This document shows, in pieces, positions 54,117 to 64,000 of a DNA stretch of 64,000 bases. Both the position numbers and the translations under genes were made by a program. The stretch covers positions 62,001 through 126,000 of the forward strand of contig NZ_FOHA01000006.1 of the NCBI RefSeq assembly GCF_900111355.1, written 5' to 3'. Position 1 is the stretch's first letter. Every line of letters begins with the position of its first letter. The notes under the pieces were generated by a model. The model had not been told where the DNA came from and made no database searches. It saw only the letters and a list, made by a program, of their open reading frames with translations. Source of the stretch: Isobaculum melis (GTDB taxonomy: Bacteria > Bacillota > Bacilli > Lactobacillales > Carnobacteriaceae).

Positions 54117-55097
54117 ATGGAGTATGCAAAATTAGGAAATACTGGACTAGATGTTTCAAGGATTTGTTTAGGTGCAATGAGCTTTGGCGATCCTAAAAAT
54201 TGGATTCATAAATGGGTACTTGAAGAGGAAGAGAGTAGACCGCTAATCAAAAGAGCACTAGAATTGGGTATCAACTTTTTTGACACTGCAAATGTTTATT
54301 CTTTAGGTAGAAGTGAAGAAATTCTAGGTAAAGCCTTGAAGGACTATGCAAATCGAGATGAAATTGTGCTAGCAACAAAGGTTCACCAAAAAATGTTTGA
54401 TGGCCCAAATGGACAAGGATTATCAAGAAAAGCGATTATGTCTCAAATTGATCAGAGTTTGAAACGTTTACAAACAGATTATGTGGATTTGTATATCATC
54501 CATCGTTGGGATCCATTTACCCCCATTGAAGAAACAATGGAAGCGTTAAATGACGTTGTCAAAGCTGGAAAAGCAAGATACATTGGAGCTTCTGCAATGT
54601 ACACTTATCAATTTCAACAAGCAAATCATATAGCCGAAAAAAATGGTTGGGCAAAATTTGTCTCAATGCAAAACCACTTAAATTTGATTTATCGTGAAGA
54701 AGAACGCGAAATGATTCCTTACTGTCTTTCTGAGAAAATTGCACTTACACCCTATAGTCCAATGGCATCCGGCCGATTAATTCGAAGTACCACAGAGGCA
54801 ACTAAACGAAGCACTACTGACGAAGCACAAAAGTCTAAATATGATGAAACAGCTGATAAAGATCAGATCATTATAGATAGAGTTGCTGAATTGGCTGCCA
54901 AATATGAGACGAATAAAGTAAATATTGCCTTAGGATGGTTACTACAAAAAAATCCAGTAGTTGCACCTGTCATTGGGGCAACTAAAATGAATCATATTGA
55001 AACAGCAGTGGGCGCTGTAGATTTTAAATTAAGCCAAGCAGATATTCTTTATTTAGAAGAACCTTATATCCCGCATAAAGTAGTAGGTCATGTTTAA
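54117..55097 (+). CDS. Aldo/keto reductase
   Basis: 326 residues; ATG 54117 is preferred because AAAGG is 11 nt upstream, against 2 nt for ATG 54108. TIM-barrel family signatures: GAMSFGDP, the catalytic Asp/Tyr in FFDTANVYSLG, VDLYIIHRWDP with the catalytic His, and VAPVIGATKMNHIE for NADPH binding. Substrate unknown. It follows the acetyltransferase gene. Confidence 0.9.
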   Translation: MEYAKLGNTGLDVSRICLGAMSFGDPKNWIHKWVLEEEESRPLIKRALELGINFFDTANVYSLGRSEEILGKALKDYANRDEIVLATKVHQKMFDGPNGQGLSRKAIMSQIDQSLKRLQTDYVDLYIIHRWDPFTPIEETMEALNDVVKAGKARYIGASAMYTYQFQQANHIAEKNGWAKFVSMQNHLNLIYREEEREMIPYCLSEKIALTPYSPMASGRLIRSTTEATKRSTTDEAQKSKYDETADKDQIIIDRVAELAAKYETNKVNIALGWLLQKNPVVAPVIGATKMNHIETAVGAVDFKLSQADILYLEEPYIPHKVVGHV

Positions 55098-55102
55098 AAA
55101 AT

Positions 55103-55136
55103 ACTTCCCGTTCTTCAGTGAATGGGAAGTGTTTTT
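55103..55136 (+). terminator. Terminator between aldo/keto reductase and metallo-hydrolase genes
   Basis: Stem ACTTCCC (55103-55109) / GGGAAGT (55124-55130), extended by a few pairs inside, with T5. It probably serves the convergent genes on both strands. Confidence 0.75.
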
Positions 55137-55138
55137 AA

Positions 55139-55939
55139 CTATTTTTCTAAAATAAAACTTTCTCCAGCAGCCATGATCTGGATTCTTTCCGGATTATCTA
55201 CTCTATCCAGTAGGTCAGCTGGATTTCCATTAAAAACATTCATATGAGGTGCATCAACTGTACCCCAATGAGATAACAGCAAAGCACTATTTGGATAAGT
55301 ATTTGCAAGTTTAATTGCATTGTCTAAGCCTATATGCCATTCGTTATCAGAAAAATCAAAGAGAATCGCATTTGGTTCAGGCATTTCTAAATGAGAGGGT
55401 AACAACTTGGAATCGCCAGGAATCCACAAGGTTCCATCTGGTGTTTCAATCCAAAAGCCACAAAAGTCATCTAATTTAAAGAGACGATCGTATTTTTTGC
55501 TCTCGTTTTGCCATAAATGATCAGCAGGGGTTAAAGTTATTTTTAAAGGTCCCTCCTCAAAAGAAGCGTGTATGTCATGACCAAGTGCTTCAAACATCAT
55601 TTTTTCTTTGACTAACCCAGCTACATATTTTGGTGCGTGTAAAGCAGTTGTCAGCGGGAGCAATTTTCTTAAGGTTGGTATACTAAAATGGTCATTGTCA
55701 GAGTGGGTGATAAGAATGCTATCTAAATGTTGTACTTCGTCTGTTTTGATTGGCATTTCAATTAACAAAGGCAAATCAAAGCCTTCTAAAACTGGATCAA
55801 CCATCATGCAATAGCCTCTACTATTTAATAATATGCCGGAATTTCCTAGCCATCTGATTTCAGTATGATGATTCTTTTGAAAAGCTTCTGCGCCAAATGG
55901 CATCGTTTTAGGTGGTGTTGCTTGCGGTAGTTCGTTCAT
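55139..55939 (-). CDS. MBL-fold metallo-hydrolase (UlaG-like)
   Basis: 266 residues; ATG 55939 (or ATG 55942) follows AAAGGAG, whereas the longer frame to 56074 overlaps the neighbouring gene. The metal site reads ILITHSDNDHFS, a variant of HxHxDH with Ser in place of the first-pair residue. Later metal ligands appear as ADHLWQ and LSHWGTVDAPH. This subgroup includes UlaG-like lactonases and YhfI-type enzymes; substrate unclear. It lies 22 nt after a carboxymuconolactone decarboxylase-like gene on the same strand. Confidence 0.85.
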   Translation of the reverse strand: MNELPQATPPKTMPFGAEAFQKNHHTEIRWLGNSGILLNSRGYCMMVDPVLEGFDLPLLIEMPIKTDEVQHLDSILITHSDNDHFSIPTLRKLLPLTTALHAPKYVAGLVKEKMMFEALGHDIHASFEEGPLKITLTPADHLWQNESKKYDRLFKLDDFCGFWIETPDGTLWIPGDSKLLPSHLEMPEPNAILFDFSDNEWHIGLDNAIKLANTYPNSALLLSHWGTVDAPHMNVFNGNPADLLDRVDNPERIQIMAAGESFILEK

Positions 55940-55961
55940 CATTTTCTCCTTTCCAGCATAA

Positions 55962-56279
55962 TTATTTTTCATAAATCTCTTTAGCAATCGTAAAAGCTGA
56001 CCAGGATTTAGGCCATCCAATATAAAAAGCAAGATGAGTAATGATTTCTGCCATTTCTTCTTGAGTAACCCCATTTTCCTTTGCTTTACCCATATGAAAG
56101 ACTAACTGTTCAAAATTACCACCAGAAATTAAGGCTGTAATCGTAACAATTGAGCGATCACGTGGATTTAATTCGTCTTCTCTCGACCAAACTTGACCAA
56201 ATAAAACATCATCATTTAGTTCAGCGAATTTAGGTGCAAATTCACCGAGTTGATCACGTCCTGCTGTAATTTTTTGCAT
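55962..56279 (-). CDS. Carboxymuconolactone decarboxylase-like (CMD) protein
   Basis: 105 residues. LNPRDRSIVTITALISGGNFEQL and HMGKAKENGVTQEEMAEIITHLAFYIGWP are CMD-domain hallmarks. The CxxC of AhpD-type members is absent, so a redox role is unlikely; the enzymes of this small group mostly have unknown substrates. RBS AGGAGG before ATG 56279. Controlled from a MerR-type promoter just upstream. Confidence 0.9.
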   Translation of the reverse strand: MQKITAGRDQLGEFAPKFAELNDDVLFGQVWSREDELNPRDRSIVTITALISGGNFEQLVFHMGKAKENGVTQEEMAEIITHLAFYIGWPKSWSAFTIAKEIYEK

Positions 56280-56311
56280 ATTGATAACCTCCTAATTTAA
56301 CATCTACTTAA

Positions 56312-56342
56312 AGTATACACCTTAAAGTACACTTTAAATCAA
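56312..56342 (-). promoter_or_regulatory. MerR-type promoter for the CMD/MBL operon
   Basis: Minus strand: TTGATT (-35), 19-bp spacer and TATACT (-10). The spacer carries the dyad TTAAAG-TGTA-CTTTAA. The overlong spacer with a dyad is the hallmark of promoters activated by MerR regulators that twist the DNA. Confidence 0.85.
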
Positions 56343-56403
56343 GAGAAACTATTGGTAAGATAGAAGGGGAAATACTTAAACTATAAAAGAGGGATTGATT
56401 ACG

Positions 56404-56796
56404 ATGAATATTTCAGAAGTTGCAGCAAAATATGATATGACACCCGCTACGATTCGATACTATGAAAGTCAAGGATTAATGCCGGCAATTACCCGTAACG
56501 AATCAGGAAATAGAGATTTTCAAGAAGAAGATTTAAACTGGGTTGAATTTATTAAATGTATGCGAGATTCAGGATTATCCATTCATTCTCTTTCAAAATA
56601 TTCAGAATTATATCAAATGGGGGAACAAACATTATTGGAAAGAAAAGAAATCTTGGTGGATGAATATCAAAAACTTTTAAAGAAACAAGCATCGATTAAT
56701 GCAACTGTAGCTAAATTAGAAAAGAAAATCGAGAATTATGATGTTAAAATCAGACAGTATGAGGAAGCAATAGTGACAGAAAAAGAACTAGGCTAG
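56404..56796 (+). CDS. MerR family transcriptional regulator
   Basis: 130 residues. ATG 56404 follows AAGAGGG. N-terminal winged helix (MNISEVAAKYDMTPATIRYYESQGLMP), the arm FIKCMRDSGLSIHSLSKY, then a long dimerisation coiled coil (about 78-125) with a very short effector region that has no metal-binding cysteine cluster. Members like AdhR/YhdM respond to aldehydes or other electrophiles. Divergent from the CMD operon, whose promoter has a MerR-type dyad; a second copy of the dyad is before the histidine phosphatase. RpiR gene follows after 22 nt. Confidence 0.92.
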   Translation: MNISEVAAKYDMTPATIRYYESQGLMPAITRNESGNRDFQEEDLNWVEFIKCMRDSGLSIHSLSKYSELYQMGEQTLLERKEILVDEYQKLLKKQASINATVAKLEKKIENYDVKIRQYEEAIVTEKELG

Positions 56797-56818
56797 TTTA
56801 AAATGGAGGTAAATAAAA

Positions 56819-57712
56819 ATGTATCTTTTTCAAAGAATTGAAGAAGCAGTCTTTAAACAAAATGATGCACGTCGAGTGATTGGCGAGTTTATTCTTGAAA
56901 ATCGTGATGAACTAAAATCTTACTCAATGGAAGAGATTGCCAAACAAACGTTTACGTCTAAGCCAACCTTAGTCCGATTTGCAAAATATTTTGGCTATTC
57001 TGGTTGGAAGGAGTTTATGTATGCTTTTGCTCATGAAGTGGCATCTCATAATGACAATGCTTATTTAGATGTTGATCCTAATTTTCCTTTTTCAGCTGAG
57101 CATGATACGTTAGAAATCATTGAAAGTATTGCTACCTTAAAAATTCAGAGTATCAAAGATACTATTTCTTTGATTGCGGCAGAGGATTTTAATAAAGCCG
57201 CAAAACTTATTCATGGTGCAAACAGCGTTGCAATTTATGGGACGAGTCCAAATTATTATTACGGTGAACTGCTTAAGAGAAACTTGTTATCTATTCAAAA
57301 GAAAGCAATCATGGCTAATGCAGGTGAAAGTGGTCTTATTACGCAAACACTGAATCATAAAGATTGTGCCATTATGATTTCTTATTCAGGGAATAGCGTT
57401 GATGATAATCCAACCAGTCATGTAAAATTGTTAATGAAAAAATCTGTACCAATTATTAGTATCACAAGTGGCGGTGAAAACTATTTAAGAGATTACTCAG
57501 ATGTCATACTCAATATTTCTAGTAAAGAAAAGCTATATTCTAAGATTGCCAATTTTGCGACACAGGAATCCATTCTATTTATTCTTGATGCCCTATTTGC
57601 AAAAGTATTTTCACTTGATTATGAAGTCAATAGAAAGAATAAAATTTCAAATTCAAAATTATTGGAGTCTAAAAGACAAGCTACTTTCAAAGAGCTGTCT
57701 GAAAAATTCTAA
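56819..57712 (+). CDS. MurR/RpiR family regulator with SIS domain
   Basis: 297 residues. N-terminal helix-turn-helix (YSMEEIAKQTFTSKPTLVRFAKYFGYSGWKEF, about 35-75), then a SIS phosphosugar-binding domain (about 105-260, VAIYGTSPNYYYGELL, DCAIMISYSGNSVDDN). RpiR proteins usually control sugar phosphate operons, so the nearby PTS/GH1 pair is the likely target. It also follows merR closely (RBS TGGAGG), suggesting cotranscription. Confidence 0.92.
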   Translation: MYLFQRIEEAVFKQNDARRVIGEFILENRDELKSYSMEEIAKQTFTSKPTLVRFAKYFGYSGWKEFMYAFAHEVASHNDNAYLDVDPNFPFSAEHDTLEIIESIATLKIQSIKDTISLIAAEDFNKAAKLIHGANSVAIYGTSPNYYYGELLKRNLLSIQKKAIMANAGESGLITQTLNHKDCAIMISYSGNSVDDNPTSHVKLLMKKSVPIISITSGGENYLRDYSDVILNISSKEKLYSKIANFATQESILFILDALFAKVFSLDYEVNRKNKISNSKLLESKRQATFKELSEKF

Positions 57713-57717
57713 TGACG

Positions 57718-57752
57718 AAAAGCACTTGGATAGTTTGAACCAAGTGCTTTTT
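57718..57752 (+). terminator. Terminator after RpiR gene
   Basis: Perfect 12-bp stem AAAAGCACTTGG (57718-57729) / CCAAGTGCTTTT (57740-57751). It separates convergent genes. Confidence 0.88.
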
Positions 57753-57771
57753 AAACGATTTCATAACGATA

Positions 57772-58368
57772 CTAAAGCATACTTTTTTTACTTGTTGGGT
57801 CAATGATATCAATGAGTTCAAAGTGATGTTTTTCATAAGTATAAATGAAAATGGCACAGTTAGGAAAATGAGTAGGGATTTTTTGATCAGAATGATGACA
57901 AATAGATTTTAAAAAATAAAAACACGCGCCATTGTGTGATACTGCCAAAACCTTTTGATGATCTTCCTGATCCATCATCGAATGAAGTGTATGGCTCATT
58001 CGATTTTGAACATCAGAAGCTGTTTCACCACCAAATTGTTCATAGAAAGTTTCAAAATTTTGAAATCCTTTTGGCTGTAGCTCCGTACTTTCACCTTCAA
58101 ATCGTCCGAAATTCATTTCTTTCAAGCCTTTTTTTCGTTGATAGAAATGATTACTGTTGGTAATGATTTCCAATGTATCACAAGCACGCTCTTGGGTTGA
58201 TGAGTAGTAATGATCAAAGTCAATGTGATTTTCTTGAAAAAAGGTTGCGGCTTGTTGTGCTTGTTTTTTTCCTTTAGTTGTTAATGGAGAATCACATGCA
58301 CCTTGAACTTTTCCCAGCTGATTAAAAAGCGTTTCTCCATGACGCATGAGATATAATTGTTTTTTCAT
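57772..58368 (-). CDS. Histidine phosphatase family protein (phosphoglycerate mutase-like)
   Basis: 198 residues. The catalytic RHG motif is at the start (LYLMRHGETLFN), the second histidine in LAVSHNGACFYF and the substrate arginine in YYSSTQERACDTLE. Acidic residue in MNFGRFEGEST. These enzymes remove phosphate from sugars, nucleotides or small molecules; specificity unclear. RBS AAGGAGG before ATG 58368. Its promoter carries the same MerR-type dyad as that of the CMD operon. Confidence 0.9.
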   Translation of the reverse strand: MKKQLYLMRHGETLFNQLGKVQGACDSPLTTKGKKQAQQAATFFQENHIDFDHYYSSTQERACDTLEIITNSNHFYQRKKGLKEMNFGRFEGESTELQPKGFQNFETFYEQFGGETASDVQNRMSHTLHSMMDQEDHQKVLAVSHNGACFYFLKSICHHSDQKIPTHFPNCAIFIYTYEKHHFELIDIIDPTSKKSML

Positions 58369-58388
58369 TTCTAGACCTCCTTATGCTC

Positions 58389-58419
58389 ATTATAAGACTT
58401 AAAGCAGGCTTTAAGTCAA
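58389..58419 (-). promoter_or_regulatory. MerR-type promoter for the histidine phosphatase gene
   Basis: Minus strand: TTGACT (-35), 19-bp spacer, TATAAT (-10). The spacer contains TTAAAG-CCTG-CTTTAA, the same half-sites and geometry as at 56312-56342, so the nearby MerR regulator probably controls both. Confidence 0.85.
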
Positions 58420-58447
58420 TCATTTCTATTAAAAATTCAAGTAAACA

Positions 58448-58516
58448 TGAAACAGATTTCAATAAATGCGATTTTTTTCTCTTTTTTTCGGAATATGTTT
58501 CGAGATGTTTTGAAAC
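58448..58516 (+). promoter_or_regulatory. Candidate RpiR operator repeats before PTS gene
   Basis: Dyads TGAAA-N4-TTTCA (58448-58461) and GTTTC/GAAAC (58497-58501/58512-58516) lie between the divergent phosphatase and PTS genes. Similar GAAA/TTTC half-sites in an RpiR-linked sugar operon suggest an operator; inference. Confidence 0.4.
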
Positions 58517-58519
58517 TAT

Positions 58520-58533
58520 TGGAAACGCTATCA
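58520..58533 (+). promoter_or_regulatory. Catabolite-responsive element (cre)
   Basis: TGGAAACGCTATCA matches the CcpA cre consensus TGWAANCGNTNWCA at all positions but one (G for W at position 3). Located 86 bp before the PTS gene, as expected for carbon catabolite repression. Confidence 0.75.
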
Positions 58534-58618
58534 CTAAATGGTAAAGTTCGATTATAAACAAGAATTGAATAACCGGTTCATTCAAAATAGAAACTTGTTA
58601 CATTGAAGGGAGAAATCC

Positions 58619-60466
58619 ATGAGTAAAAAATATGGGAAATTGGCTCAAGACATTGTTGAGAAGTTAGGTGGAAAGGAAAACATAACAGATGCTTATCATT
58701 GTCAAACACGCCTTCGTTTTAAAATAGTAGATGAACAAAAAGTAGACAAGGAAGGTCTTGGTGAATTAGAAGGAGTCGCAACGTATTTGGTAAATGCAGG
58801 TGTTCATCAGGTTGTCATAGGGACACATGTGAAAGAGGTCTTTGAAGAGATTGAGAAAAAAGTTAATGTGACTGCAAAGAATGAACCATCATCAGAGAAA
58901 AAAAGCATATTTAATCTCATTATTGAGTTTGTAGCGGGTACATTCCAGCCAATTATTCCTGCGTTATCTGGAGCTGGAATGGTAAAAGCTGTTCTAGCGT
59001 TGTTGGTTGTTTTTAATGTTGTTTCTGTAGAATCGCAAACCTATTATTTATTGAACTTATTTGCAGATGGCGTATTTTTCTTCCTACCTATGATGTTAGC
59101 TTTCACAGTTGCTCAAAAGTTGAGATGCAATCCTATCTTAGCAGCTTCTGTTGCAGCGATGATGATGCATCCAAATTGGGGAGCATTAGTTGCAGCAGGG
59201 GACCCAGTTAATTTTTTTGATATTATTCCTTTTACCTTAACTACTTATACTGGGTCTGTGATTCCGATTCTTTTAATTATTTTGGTTCAATCCTATGTGG
59301 AGAAATTACTCAATCGTGTGATACCAAAATCAGTTGAATTAGTCTTTGTACCGATGCTGACTTTCTTAATTATGGGAACTTTGGCATTTTCAGTGCTAGG
59401 GCCAATCGGCAGTATTATTGGCGGTTACCTTGCGGCGTTTTTTACGTTTTTAAGTGTGAATGCAAGTTGGGTACCAGCCGTCTTGATTGGTGGCTTTTTA
59501 CCGATTATGGTAATGTTTGGTCTTCATAATGGTGTGGCTCCTTTAGGTGTCATGCAAATGGCAGAGCTTGGTTATGATAGTATTTTTGGTCCAGGCTGTG
59601 TTTGTTCAAATATTGCTCAAGCAACTGCTTCTGCAGTAGTCGCATTTAGAACAAAAGATAAAAAATTGAAGCAATTAGCTATTTCGGGTTCAATTACTGC
59701 TTATATGGGAATCACTGAACCAACTTTATATGGTGTGAATCTACCGAAAAAATACCCATTAATTGCTGCTATGATTGGTGGTGGAGCAGGTGGTTTATAT
59801 GCTGGACTAACCAATACACACCGCTTTGCAACAGGATCATCTGGTTTGCCTGCAATTTTACTATATATTGGTGATAACTCGATGACTTTTTTCTGGAATA
59901 TCGTGATTGCCTTGATCATTTCAGCAGTAGTTTCAGCAGTGTTAACTTATATTTTAAGTTTCAAATTTGAAAAAGAGGTAGAAATTCCATCATTTAAAGA
60001 AGTCATTCTAGAAGATACAACAATCACTAACCCTATTAAAGGAAATGTTATTCCCTTGAGTGAAGTACAGGATGGTGCCTTTGCATCAGGTGCTCTAGGA
60101 ATGGGCTTTGCTATTGAGCCAATAGAAGGAAAAGTGATTGCGCCATTCAATGGGAAAGTTGAGGCTGTTTTTCCAACAAAACATGCGATTGGGCTTGTGT
60201 CAGATACAGGAATAGAGCTTTTAATTCATATAGGCTTGAATACTGTAGCATTAAAAGGTCAATATTTTGATACTTTGGTAGAGTCGGGGCAAACCGTTAA
60301 AAAAGGACAGGCAATCCTAAATTTTGATTTGGAAAAAATTAAAGAGGCTGGTTATGAAACGCAAGTGCCAGTTGTGATAACAAACAGTCTTCAATATTCT
60401 TCAATTGAATTAACAAATAAAGGACAATTAGTAAATAATGAAGAAGTGTTAACGGTTAGAGTATAA
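58619..60466 (+). CDS. Beta-glucoside PTS transporter, EIIBCA
   Basis: 615 residues. The EIIB domain has the phosphorylated C28 (AYHCQTRLRF), the EIIC membrane domain covers about 100-455 with ten helices, and the EIIA domain near the C-terminus has its active histidine in ELLIHIGLNTVALKG (near 536). Domain order BCA is that of BglF/BglP-type transporters, which import and phosphorylate aryl-beta-glucosides or cellobiose. RBS GAAGGGAG before ATG 58619. Followed after 68 nt by the GH1 gene. Confidence 0.94.
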   Translation: MSKKYGKLAQDIVEKLGGKENITDAYHCQTRLRFKIVDEQKVDKEGLGELEGVATYLVNAGVHQVVIGTHVKEVFEEIEKKVNVTAKNEPSSEKKSIFNLIIEFVAGTFQPIIPALSGAGMVKAVLALLVVFNVVSVESQTYYLLNLFADGVFFFLPMMLAFTVAQKLRCNPILAASVAAMMMHPNWGALVAAGDPVNFFDIIPFTLTTYTGSVIPILLIILVQSYVEKLLNRVIPKSVELVFVPMLTFLIMGTLAFSVLGPIGSIIGGYLAAFFTFLSVNASWVPAVLIGGFLPIMVMFGLHNGVAPLGVMQMAELGYDSIFGPGCVCSNIAQATASAVVAFRTKDKKLKQLAISGSITAYMGITEPTLYGVNLPKKYPLIAAMIGGGAGGLYAGLTNTHRFATGSSGLPAILLYIGDNSMTFFWNIVIALIISAVVSAVLTYILSFKFEKEVEIPSFKEVILEDTTITNPIKGNVIPLSEVQDGAFASGALGMGFAIEPIEGKVIAPFNGKVEAVFPTKHAIGLVSDTGIELLIHIGLNTVALKGQYFDTLVESGQTVKKGQAILNFDLEKIKEAGYETQVPVVITNSLQYSSIELTNKGQLVNNEEVLTVRV

Positions 60467-60483
60467 ACGAACTATTTCAATGA

Positions 60484-61986
<1,503 letters not shown>

Positions 61987-62073
61987 GTAATGTTTCATGA
62001 GGCAATAGTAGAATCAATCATGCTGAACTGATCACTGTATGGCCATTCAAACTCATTTCTTCTCCACATGAGC

Positions 62074-62113
62074 AAAGCTTCAAAATGTGAATAAAAACAT
62101 TTTGAAGCTTTTT
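62074..62113 (+). terminator. Terminator after the PTS-GH1 operon
   Basis: Perfect 15-bp stem 62074-62088 / 62097-62111, then T5. Confidence 0.93.
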
Positions 62114-62131
62114 GTTATAAAATAAGGTTGC

Positions 62132-62156
62132 TTGGATAGTGAAGTACTGTATCCAA
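62132..62156. promoter_or_regulatory. Dyad upstream of NagB-like gene
   Basis: TTGGATA (62132-62138) and TATCCAA (62150-62156) with AGTACT between. Position 108 bp before the next start fits an operator; the binding protein is unknown. The remaining gap (about 62157-62263) holds a TTATAC -10-like box and the ribosome site. Confidence 0.4.
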
Positions 62157-62236
62157 TATTCATAGCGATGGCGCCATTTATAAATATAGTGTCAATGTTC
62201 CAAAGAAACATATGTTATACTTGATTTGCATGATAG

Positions 62237-62992
<756 letters not shown>

Positions 62993-62998
62993 AAGAAG

Positions 62999-63034
62999 AA
63001 GTGAGCCTTTTTTTAATAGGGCTCACTTTTTTTC
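62999..63034. terminator. Bidirectional terminator
   Basis: Stem AAGTGAGCC (62999-63007) / GGCTCACTT (63020-63028), T7 on the + side and an A-rich run before the stem. It lies between convergent genes. Confidence 0.9.
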
Positions 63035-63040
63035 TTACAT

Positions 63041-63571
63041 TTAATAATCTAGTTGAAGCAATGAAAGGACAATGCGATCTTTATTATTTTCTTTAATTTT
63101 ATAGCGACGCATGTTTTTCTCAATTTCTTTTTCTTCGGCAGTTCCTTCACTAAATTTATCAAAAATGGCTAAGACAGCTGTCGATAAAATGGACATGACA
63201 CCTGCACCACCAAGATCGAAGCCTAAAGATTCTGTTTCTGATAATTGACTTTTTGCAAAATGACGTACAGTTTGACAAAATTCATTTTTAATAACAATTT
63301 GCTCTTCTTTATTTTTAAATGCGATTAATAGCTCTTCCGCATTATGTGCTTCATAGATAGGGTGCTCTTTTTCTAAGAGGAATAATTCATCTAAAACAGT
63401 TCCAGGTGTTTTATTAAGTGTTTCAGCCACTGCTTTTAAGATTTTTGTTGAGTAGCGATCAATACTTTTTTTACCTGCACTTGCTAAAGTTTGTTGGCTA
63501 ATACCTGTTTTTTTGTATACATCATAGCGTTTCACACCGTTTCTTTGTAAATAGACATCAAGTAAAGTCAT
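63041..63571 (-). CDS. Xre-type helix-turn-helix DNA-binding protein
   Basis: 176 residues. N-terminal helix-turn-helix (NGVKRYDVYKKTGISQQTLASAGKKSIDRYSTKILKAVAE, about 10-50 shown in parts) and a later, mostly helical C-terminal half with a hydrophobic stretch (LGGAGVMSILSTAVLAI, near 118-135) that may contact the membrane or form a core. Unrecognised C-terminal family. RBS AGGAGG before ATG 63571. Targets unknown. Confidence 0.8.
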   Translation of the reverse strand: MTLLDVYLQRNGVKRYDVYKKTGISQQTLASAGKKSIDRYSTKILKAVAETLNKTPGTVLDELFLLEKEHPIYEAHNAEELLIAFKNKEEQIVIKNEFCQTVRHFAKSQLSETESLGFDLGGAGVMSILSTAVLAIFDKFSEGTAEEKEIEKNMRRYKIKENNKDRIVLSLLQLDY

Positions 63572-63670
63572 TTTTATTCCTCCTCTTTTTTTATCTTTCT
63601 ATATCTTAATGAAAGGTTACTACAAAATATTTTAGTAGTCAATTATTTTTTAGTAAGAATAGAGAATTTA

Positions 63671-63953
63671 TTGACATTCCTAAAAAGCTATGATAAAGTG
63701 CCTTTTAAGGATGGTGCTTAAAATGTATTGCGGTAAACTAGAATTATTTATTACGAGACTTGGCTCCCTACAACTTGATTTAGATGAAGCGTTGTATGGA
63801 GCTTAATCGAGAAGGATTGCCTTCTCTTATTCATCAGCACATAGTTTATAGATAGGTGTAGGAACTACGCTTATTTGAATTGAGCTATTTTTGCTGAAGA
63901 ATATATAGATTAAAGGACCCTAGACATTGCTTTTGTCTGGGGTCCTTTGTTTT
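63671..63953 (+). ncRNA. Candidate structured RNA with own promoter and terminator
   Basis: TTGACA (63671-63676), 17-bp spacer and TAAAGT (63694-63699) form a promoter. Downstream come a hairpin with GCTCCCTACAAC/GTTGTATGGAGC (about 63763-63802, 11 of 12 pairs), then GAGAAGG/CCTTCTC (about 63811-63828), and a terminator AAAGGACCC-AGAC / GTCT-GGGTCCTTT (63912-63948) with T-run. A 27-codon frame (63723-63806) overlaps the first hairpin but has no clear homology. No longer coding frame is evident; the region to 64000 is otherwise featureless. Confidence 0.5.
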
Positions 63954-64000
63954 TGTATTTTTTGGCAAATGAAATTTGAACCAAAAGCAGAGGACAACGT

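Overview
The window looks like chromosome of a low-GC Gram-positive coccus of the order Lactobacillales, most likely Enterococcaceae (Enterococcus/Vagococcus-like). The grounds are the low GC content, strong AGGAGG-type ribosome binding sites, U-tract hairpin terminators, an alanyl-tRNA synthetase T-box leader, the conserved order ireB-ruvX-DUF1292-mltG-udk-greA-liaFSR, and an LPxTG-type surface protease. The genus is inferred, not shown.

Layout: 1-9.9 kb is mostly housekeeping: a truncated methionine gamma-lyase-family gene, a membrane acyltransferase, a cysteine desulfurase paired with mnmA, an O-acetyltransferase with a pentapeptide-like and a SUKH/SMI1-like protein, a TPR protein and recD2. 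At 9.9-13.0 kb three minus-strand genes follow: an SDR oxidoreductase, a Crp/Fnr-like regulator and an Mga-like regulator.

The standout is 13.2-30.5 kb: one + strand block of 17 tightly packed genes that encodes a complete type IV pilus machine. It has major and minor prepilins, extension ATPase PilB, retraction ATPase PilT, platform PilC, prepilin peptidase PilD and the assembly proteins PilM, PilN and PilO. They are joined by genes that suit a Gram-positive envelope: a coiled-coil DivIVA-like protein, a type I signal peptidase, a GH73 cell-wall hydrolase with a repetitive stalk, a 663-residue PilX/GspK-like minor pilin and an 801-residue exported protein at the end. The Mga-like regulator is divergent from it. 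An in-frame UGA splits a cytosolic domain from the signal peptidase, and pilD carries a perfect 16-bp inverted repeat.

From 30.5 to 44 kb there are a VOC protein, a YfcC-type transporter with an M20 dipeptidase, a lipid kinase, a 1744-residue sortase-anchored subtilase, T-box-controlled alaS and a probable gene remnant. From 44.3 to 52.4 kb come ireB-ruvX-DUF1292, mltG, udk, greA, the LiaFSR envelope-stress system, a KtrA/TrkA-type protein, a HesB-like protein with an unusual leader, and tmRNA. From 52.4 to 64 kb there is metabolic and regulatory cargo: LysR with a divergent acetyltransferase and aldo/keto reductase, and a MerR regulator with two matching 19-bp-spacer promoters (one before a carboxymuconolactone decarboxylase-like/metallo-hydrolase pair, one before a histidine phosphatase). 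It continues with an RpiR regulator, a cre-preceded beta-glucoside PTS with GH1 6-phospho-beta-glucosidase, a NagB-like protein, an Xre-type regulator and a structured untranslated segment at the right edge.
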